This document shows positions 32,541-64,000 of a DNA stretch of 64,000 nucleotides, piece by piece. The stretch covers positions 208,967 to 272,966 of the forward strand of contig CM051002.1 in NCBI GenBank assembly GCA_027704905.1, read 5' to 3'. The notes under the pieces are model-generated. The model ran no database searches. It was not told where the DNA came from and worked only from the letters and a program-made list of their open reading frames with translations. Position 1 is the stretch's first letter, and the number at the start of each line of letters is the position of its first letter. Source of the stretch: Muraenolepis orangiensis. Lineage: Eukaryota; Chordata; Actinopteri; Gadiformes; Muraenolepididae. Both the position numbers and the translations under genes were made by a program.

Positions 32541-33345
32541 ATGAGCGACCCTTGTGAAAGACAGCCAGGGAGGGACTCCCATGGTGCCGCCACTTCCACC
32601 AAAAAGACCGCCATCCGTCTGAGGGACATCTACGACCCCCAACCTCTGCCCGCCAAAGTCCCCTTCAAGATACGGCCCCCCGGCCCCCCGGCCCCCCGGC
32701 CCCCCTCCTCCCATGGGCCCCACCTCCGGCGGGCCGTGACCGCGGCCGCTCACTGTCCCGCGGGGAAGAAAAGGGGCCGGTGCGCTTCATCGACTCCATG
32801 GGCCTGGAGCCGGAGGAGGTCAAGTTCTTCAAGGAGGGCGACAACCCGCTCATACCGCCACTCGTCCCCTACAGGCTGCTCATGAGCAGCGAGATGGCGT
32901 TCGGGAGGCGGCCCCAGCTGTCCCTGCCTTACTTCAAGCCCTGCTTCTGCCACAAAATGACCGCCGGGGCGGGGTTCCCACTACGGCTCCAGACCCAGAA
33001 GGTGAGCCTCGGGGCGGCGCTGTGCTCTGAGGCGGGATCACCGGCACCGTGCACCTCCTTCACTTAGCCTTCCGGAAGGAGATCACACTGTGCTACTCCT
33101 TCACCAACTGGATGAGTCACACAAACACAGCAGCATTGTGGGTATCCAGTGAGATCCTTGGCGATGGGGTCGATGTAGAAACAGATGTGTTCCATTTCTG
33201 GCTTCCTGTTCCGCCCTTCATTTTGCAACCCGGCACCATTTTGGAGTTTGCCATTTGCTATAAAGTAAACGGATATTCTTACTGGGACAACAATGATGGG
33301 CAGAAGTGTCCAGAGTGTGAGGACAGCATGCTGCACTTCATCTGA
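32541..33345 (+). pseudogene. ppp1r3d: PPP1R3D-like PP1 glycogen-targeting subunit, frame broken twice
   Basis: PPP1R3 proteins tether PP1 to glycogen. Three reading frames together cover the protein. 32541 to about 32740 gives the N-terminus (RLRDIYDPQPLPAKVPF). About 32738-33035 gives PVRFIDSMGLEPEEVKFFKEG and the start of the CBM21 domain. 33036-33345 gives ITGTVHLLHLAFRKEITLCYSF, PVPPFILQPGTILEFAICYKV, YWDNNDG and the C-terminal ECEDSMLHFI. Both shifts look like one lost base. The PP1-binding RVxF motif reads P-V-R-F, and about 15 residues normally found between YWDNND and the C-terminus are absent. Either a decaying gene or assembly errors in GC-rich sequence. Confidence 0.78.
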
Positions 33346-34473
33346 TTAGCCACACGGTAGTGCTGCTGGGTTATTTTGTGGAAAACGTAGTGAAAAGAAG
33401 TGGAAAAAGGTGTTCAGATCAGAATAAGACACTGTTATGTGTCGCAGTTACTGCTGGAGAGAAGATCGATTGATTGTCTGTTTTACATAATGGCTTGTTA
33501 AAAGGTAAATAATGACTGTGGGCTGGTTTTGGTCAAATGTCTGGGATTTCCACATTCAAACCTTTTGGAAATATGGACAATGTTCCTGATTAGTTTGGTC
33601 CTACCATATATAGTGTGGGAGACATGAACCCCAACATAAACATGAGATAAAAAGGTAAAAATACATGCACTAGGAAAATAACCAAAAACGTCTTGCTTGT
33701 TTACTTTGGGTACCAGATTCTTCAGACTGATCAAGATTTAGATTGAGCGTGTGCGCTTTAAGAGGAAATACCCTTGTCTTGATAATAATTATTATCACTT
33801 AAGACTATAGTGTTGGTCAATCGATGTGAACGAAAAACCAGAGTAACAAAGTATTGTTTAGAGTGATGTCATGGACACGTAATGTCATGTATTTCCCAAT
33901 TTACTGTATATTATGTATATAATGTACTGCTAATATAATGATATTTCACCTTAATCCTCATTCTAATCCATAATGATGCCCTTTACACAAACGGATTACT
34001 TGTTATTCTTGAAACAACCAATTTCCAATCCACGTCTATTTTATTTGTAAATGCTTTTGGTGATTTTGTTGCTCTCTGAAATCCCGATCCATCAATGTGA
34101 TTTGTAAGGTGATTTTTGATTTAGACATCTAAACGGACATTATCCTGCACACCACTGATTTTGCACTGAAATTCCCAGCAACCGTGGTGAGCATGTCCTC
34201 CATGTTACCCGCCATGAGCCACGTGGAGGTTGTGTATGTGAGTCATCTCAAACACTAGCAGCCTTGCCCTTGGCTTCCAACCATACTGGCTGTTGATGTC
34301 CAACAAGGTTAGCCTCGGAAGTCTGGATATCCCTCCCTCCCACACACACACTCAGTGGGCAGCAGGCATCCTTAGCCAGTTCAGGTCACTAGCTCACAGC
34401 AGCTGCCAGCCGGCTGATACCCATTGAGTCTGCTCTAATCCAGATAGCGAGTGGTCCTCATGTACAGTAAGTA
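33346..34473. other. Intergenic, ppp1r3d 3' flank
   Basis: No exon recognised on either strand. AT-rich, single copy in appearance. Confidence 0.5.
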
Positions 34474-34607
<134 letters not shown>

Positions 34608-34914
34608 ACCGTCTGTATCCCACTCTGTGCCTTGTGGATGTGTCTAAATCGTGCGTGAGTGGATAATGACACAGATGCTCATCTGCCAAATAGTGTTCAA
34701 AATATATCCTTACATGACATCACCAGTCAAGATGACGCTTCTGGTATCATGGCCCCTACAGTAAGTATCATTTCATTCATTACTGTTGTTTTGTATTTAT
34801 TTTTTGATAATTTGTTTTTATATTTTCCACACCCATGGTGTAAAAAGGTGTTTGTGTGTGGCCCTGTGCATGTACAAGTTTAATTCAATGTTCACCGTGA
34901 CGTATTGTACCCCT

Positions 34915-35090
34915 GTATATTAGTAGGGTAGGATATATTGTAGTGGTTGTGGTGTTCGACTCCCTGCTGAAAGCTACTGGGTTCAATCCCTAATGTCCGC
35001 AGCCTAACCTGTAGGCAGCCTAACTTTGACATGATCCTTAATGACTTGTATCTGATCTGGTTTCCCAGCATCAAACTTAACTCATCTAAC
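34915..35090 (+). mobile_element. tRNA-derived SINE
   Basis: The head GGATATATTGTAGTGGTTGT resembles box A, and GGGTTCAATCC is a box B. It is the same family as the minus-strand copy at 39420-39585 (shared TGTAGTGGTTGTGG and the spacing to box B). The decayed tail lacks a clear terminal repeat. Confidence 0.65.
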
Positions 35091-35278
35091 CCCCCCCCCC
35101 CATCTTCTCCATAACATGACGTGTATCTGAACTCTTGATTAAAGTATCTCCTAAAAAGACCAAATAAGTTTAAAAAAAGTGTGAGTCTAGTGCAAAGAAT
35201 GGCATGAGGTATTGATATACTCAGTACTACGCTGTGTATCAGGTTCTAATCTTGCGGTGCAGTCACCCGTTTGCCAAG

Positions 35279-36592
35279 CAAACTCTGTAGGGACTCTGTA
35301 GTGACTCTGTAGTGACTCTGACTCAGTAGTGACTCTGTAGTGACTCTGTAGGGACTCTGACTTGGTAGTGACTCTGTAGTGACTCTGTAGTGACTCTGAC
35401 TCAGTAGTGACTCTGTAGGGACTCTGTAGTGACTCTGACTCTGTAGTGACTCTGTAGTGACTCTGACTCAGTAGGGACTCTGTAGTGACTCTGTAGTGAC
35501 TCTGTAGGGACTCTGACTTGGTAGTGACTCTGTAGTGACTCTGTAGTGACTCTGACTCAGTAGTGACTCTGTAGGGACTCTGTAGTGACTCTGACTCAGT
35601 AGTGACTCTGTAGGGACTCTGTAGTGACTCTGACTCTGTAGTGACTCTGTAGTGACTCTGACTCAGTAGTGACTCTGTAGTGACTCTGTAGGGACTCTGA
35701 CTTGGTAGTGACTCTGTAGTGACTCTGTAGTGACTGACTCAGTAGGGACTCTGTAGGGACTCTGTAGTGACTCTGTAGGGACTCTGTAGGGACTCTGTAG
35801 TGACTCTGACTCTGTAGGGACTCTGACTCGGTAGTGACTCTGTAGTGACTCTGTAGTGACTCTGACTCAGTAGGGACTCTGTAGTGACTCTGTAGTGACT
35901 CTGTAGGGACTCTGACTCGGTAGGGACTCTGTAGTGACTCTGTAGTGACTCTGTAGTGACTCTGTAGGGACTCTGACTCTGTAGTGACTCTGTAGGGACT
36001 CTGTAGTGACTCTGACTCGGTAGTGACTCTGACTCTGTAGTGACTCTGTAGGGACTCTGTAGTGACTCTGACTCGGTAGTGACTCTGTAGTGACTCTGTA
36101 GGGACTCTGACTCTGTAGTGACTCTGTAGGGACTCTGTGACTCTGTAGGGACTCTGACTCTGTAGGGACTCTGACTCCATAGTGACTCCGTAATGACTCG
36201 GTAGTGACTCTGTAGTGACTCTGACTCAGTAGGGACTCTGTAGTGACTCTGTAGTGACTCTGTAGGGACTCTGACTCGGTAGGGACTCTGTAGTGACTCT
36301 GTAGTGACTCTGATGTAGGGACTCTGACTCTGTAGTGACTCTGTAGTGACTCTGACTCGGTAGTGACTCTGTAGTGACTCTGTAGGGACTCTGTAGGGAC
36401 TCTGACTCTGTAGGACTCTGACTCTGTAGTGACTCTGTAGTGACTCTGTAGTGACTCTGTAGGGACTCTGACTCTGTAGGGACTCTGACTCCGTAATGAC
36501 TCGGTAGTGACTCTGACTCTGTAGTGACTCGGTAGTGACTCGGTAATGACTCGGTAGTGACTCTGTAGTGACTCTGTAGTGACTCTGTAGCC
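35279..36592. repeat. 11/17-bp minisatellite with AP-1 sites
   Basis: About 1.3 kb built from TAGTGACTCTG and TAGGGACTCTG units with inserted ACTCTG/ACTCAG/ACTCGG hexamers. I count nine exact TGACTCA (AP-1/TRE consensus) at the ACTCAG hexamers. Long frames over it are artefacts. Confidence 0.92.
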
Positions 36593-36624
36593 TGCAGGTC
36601 CCCAAGGTCACTATTAGCATTAGT

Positions 36625-36630
36625 TTTATT
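36625..36630 (-). promoter_or_regulatory. phactr3: Candidate phactr3 poly(A) signal
   Basis: AATAAA on the minus strand (GCAATAAAAC), about 1.04 kb past the phactr3 stop and just before the minisatellite. Earlier signals cannot be excluded. Confidence 0.35.
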
Positions 36631-37223
36631 GCACCACAAAAGAAGAATATAGAAAATAGAAGAACGCTCAATGGCTTGTCAATGGCTTGTCTTCTTCAAC
36701 GTTCCACAAGACGATGGAAAAGAGATTCAATTCATTAGTTTTCCCCTTTGACTCTAAAGTTTGATTTCGACTAGACCCTAAAACATGAGGTAAGATCAAA
36801 GCCCTGACTCATTCCGATCACAAGACACACAAACACACACAATTTGCTACAAATTCCAAACCTGTATTGTGCAGACAATAAATAGTGATTACAAAGGGAT
36901 CTTTTTAAACCTTGTACACAGACAAGGTTTCTGTTCAAGAAAACACCGGCGATATGAAAACTAAATGAAACAGAGGACTGGGGGTGGGGCCGTGGGGTCG
37001 ATGCTCTCATGCATGTTCTCCACCCTCCACTGTCCCTACGGCCTTCTTTAAATTATCTTAAATCTTAAAAAATATATATATGTTTTTGACCTTGATTTCA
37101 TATTCTCTTCTTCTTTCGCTGTCATTTCGTCTCCTCTTTTTCTTTCCCTCTCTTTTCTTTTCTCCTTTTCCTCCATTTTAATTTCCTCCTTTTTCTTCTC
37201 CTCTCTTTTCATTTTTCTCTTTG

Positions 37224-37522
<299 letters not shown>

Positions 37523-37669
37523 ACCACCACCAGAGAGCTGCTCCAACTCAGCAGAGAGACATAGCCTCCAGGGTACACTGCACCCGAATATCAGGAGGGC
37601 CGCCCCTGGAAGACTCCATGCAAGGTGACAGAACCAAGAATCAGCAACTCTTCACAGAAGAAACCCTTG

Positions 37670-60859
<23,190 letters not shown>

Positions 60860-61447
60860 CCAAACTCAAAAAGTCATTAGTGTGTAGAAGCAGAGAAGAC
60901 AGGGGTCATAAAGAGTGGATCTCTCAGTCCGGTCATCATCGCTCCATTACCAATAATGCTCCCCTCACGCAATGAATAATTCATGACAAAGAACTCTTCA
61001 ACCTATTGTTATTAAAGGGACTGAGCATAAGACAAGTTGGGTATTTTATTTTTATTTACTAAAAAGTGGTTTAGTGAGAGCACAAAAAAAATAGAATAGA
61101 AAAGGTCCATAAGAGGAACTAGTCAAGAGTGCAAGAAAATAACAAGCAGGGAGATGGAGGCGGGCAGTGGATGATGGAGGAGCTGTGAGCAGCTGGGACC
61201 ACATAGACGGAGGAGGAGCCGTCTCCCACTCCAGATGAAACAACATCTGCTCTGGAAGTTAACAGAGCTTTTCACAGGGCTTAATAATAAGGACATAAAA
61301 GTAATTCATGTTGGGGAGGTTAATGGGTTTCCTGATCACAGACCGGCGAATGCAAGGTGTTGGCTAAACATTAACCTGGGGGGTTTGGAGACCGGGGCGA
61401 AGGCTGAGGCAGAATACAGATTAAGCCTCTAAAGGGTTTATCGATCT

Positions 61448-61451
<4 letters not shown>

Positions 61452-61539
<88 letters not shown>
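61452..61539. repeat. (GA)n microsatellite
   Basis: About 88 bases of GA upstream of the proposed phactr3 exon 1. Confidence 0.95.
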
Positions 61540-61541
<2 letters not shown>

Positions 61542-61615
61542 CGCAAAATAGGTTTTACAAAGACACCGGCACAGTAGCTACTACAACCCAGGACCACTAG
61601 CGCTGGCTGGGGGAG

Positions 61616-61700
61616 GGTCCCCCCCCCGACACCACCCCCATGGTGTGGGGGTGGTGTGTGGGGAGGCTCCCCCCCGACACCACCCCCATGGTGTGGCCAT
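61616..61700. repeat. Duplicated GC-rich palindromic motif
   Basis: CCCGACACCACCCCCATGGT occurs at about 61627 and 61673. The first copy is followed by GTGGGGGTGGTG, which can pair with CACCACCCCC. Confidence 0.7.
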
Positions 61701-61829
61701 AATCAGGTCAAGCGTGCAGTTAACTGCAGCAACAGCGCCCAGGGTCAGGCCAGCGTTGCCGTGGTTACCGCAGCACTGGATGCTGCAGCAGAGTAGGCCC
61801 TCAGAGGCACACAGAAACCACCAGAGCAT

Positions 61830-62734
<905 letters not shown>

Positions 62735-62735
<1 letters not shown>

Positions 62736-63082
62736 TTTTTGGTCAACGCACTGCAAATCACTCTTCAAATTCACTTTTCACTTTACACATGTCACTTTCA
62801 GTTGATTTATTTATTAATATATTATTCTGCCAATTTGCACTATACGTATTGTTGTGTATTGTATATACCTACGTACTACTGTAATAATACTGTAAATTTA
62901 TCTTCATTTATCAATACATTTAGATTTCATTTAACTATATTTTTGTTTATACAATTTTTATTGTTTTTTAGCTTAGGTATTAGTATTTTTTGTGTGTGCT
63001 TTTATTCCCCCTGTGTCAACTGTTGCACCTTAATTTCCCTCGGGATTAATAAAGTAATCTGAATCTGAATCTGAATCTGAAT
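62735..63082 (+). mobile_element. LINE 3' UTR fragment with CTGAAT tail
   Basis: Ends with CCCTCGGGATTAATAAAGTA and four TCTGAA repeats, a typical fish L2-type LINE terminus. No coding part remains. Confidence 0.65.
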
Positions 63083-63778
63083 AATTATATAGTGTACAAG
63101 TATAATTATAAAATAATATATAATAATAATGTTATATTATAATAATAATATAATAATATAATATCATGGTTATTTTATTTTAACCATTTTTTTAATAGGA
63201 ATTCGGCTACAAAAAAAATTTGTATTATCGTTTAAAAAAAAAGAAATCATAAATACTTGTATGCTTACTTTTTAAATACTAATTTTCATAGTTCTCTATT
63301 ACAATAAACAGGTATACTATAATAAACCATTTTAATAGAATACTTGGTTTATTTATTTGAGTAACTTGTGCATTTGTAAGTACTTGTTACAAATGGCAAT
63401 ACAAACCTACTTGAATCCCCTTCACATCAGCTAAGAGCACATCCCTTCCCACAGGGTGTCTGGAGTCCAGGCCCAATGGGTCATCAGAGGTAAATAAGAC
63501 ACTCCACAGATAAGATAAGAGTGAACATTAGACGGTCCCGGGGGACCAACAAACGATAAGCATTAAACCAAACGTAAATGCGAAATGCATCTCATATGAT
63601 ATTTATGAGACTGTATGACAGAAGGAAGGTGAGATTCATCACGGTGTAACACATACCAATACCCCATGTGTGAGCACACTGGACCACATTTAAAAACCTT
63701 TGTTTTGTGGAAATACCTGATAACTTTTTTAGGTTTTACATTTTAGAATGTAAAACGTGATCGATTTAGGCGTAATAT

Positions 63779-63827
<49 letters not shown>

Positions 63828-64000
63828 CTCCTTTTCCCTTACAACTCTCTCAGCCAAAGTGGTTTTCACTCACTGGGGATGGGAAGGCAATGGGAGATAA
63901 AGGAACTGTAGGATGCCAGCAGGTTACCATGGCTCTCCCCAGAGAAACTCAATCAGAAGCACGGTATTTAGGGAGAATAAAAGAGATTATTGATCAAACT
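63083..64000. other. Intergenic, no gene seen
   Basis: AT-rich. An uninterrupted (GT)n lies at 63780-63827. No exon recognised before the window ends. Confidence 0.5.

Noticed and set aside
35596..36671. 310- and 194-residue Ser/Gln/Tyr frames on the minus strand
   Set aside because: Pure translation of the 11/17-bp minisatellite.

Overview
This is vertebrate nuclear DNA from a ray-finned (teleost) fish. The evidence is intron-bearing vertebrate genes with GT-AG introns, fish-type non-LTR elements (Rex3 with a GATG tail, L2/Maui-like and CR1/L2-like LINEs), tRNA-derived SINEs, and an extreme load of CA, GA and minisatellite arrays. I cannot name the order or species from the sequence alone.

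Five protein-coding loci could be rebuilt by eye. edn3 (endothelin-3, + strand, 1659-7535) has four phase-compatible exons. pdrg1 (prefoldin-like, - strand, 24520-26618) has five. fam217b (- strand, 29047-30782) has three. Divergent from it is a ppp1r3d-like glycogen-targeting subunit (+, 32541-33345) whose frame is broken twice. phactr3 (- strand, 37670-60859) has 13 exons carrying the RPEL repeats and the C-terminal PP1-binding segment. Human orthologues of all five lie on chromosome 20 (EDN3, PHACTR3, FAM217B and PPP1R3D together in 20q13.3, PDRG1 in 20q11), which supports the identifications and implies local rearrangement. The genes do not form one pathway; ppp1r3d and phactr3 both encode PP1 regulators.

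Layout: 1-7.6 kb, edn3 with microsatellites and minisatellites in intron 2. 8.5-11.7 kb, an apparently full-length Rex3 with a 13-bp target-site duplication. 12.2-15.1 kb, a GGT-rich array split by a solo LTR and by a LINE. 15.2-19.1 kb, L2 debris on the minus strand. 20.2-20.7 kb, a minisatellite whose unit matches the CTCF core motif. 21.4-22.7 kb, the decayed 3' end of a Ty3/Gypsy element. 24.5-27.5 kb, pdrg1 packed with L2 and Rex3 pieces. 29-33.4 kb, fam217b and ppp1r3d head to head. 35.3-36.6 kb, an 11-bp-type minisatellite rich in AP-1 sites. 37.7-60.9 kb, phactr3, whose largest intron (about 14 kb) holds two LINEs, several arrays and a hairpin. 61-64 kb, the phactr3 5' flank with GA arrays and a LINE tail.

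Most of the long open frames here are low-complexity reads through microsatellites and are not genes. Exon boundaries were set by reading splice sites and checking that phases join; they have not been tested against transcripts.
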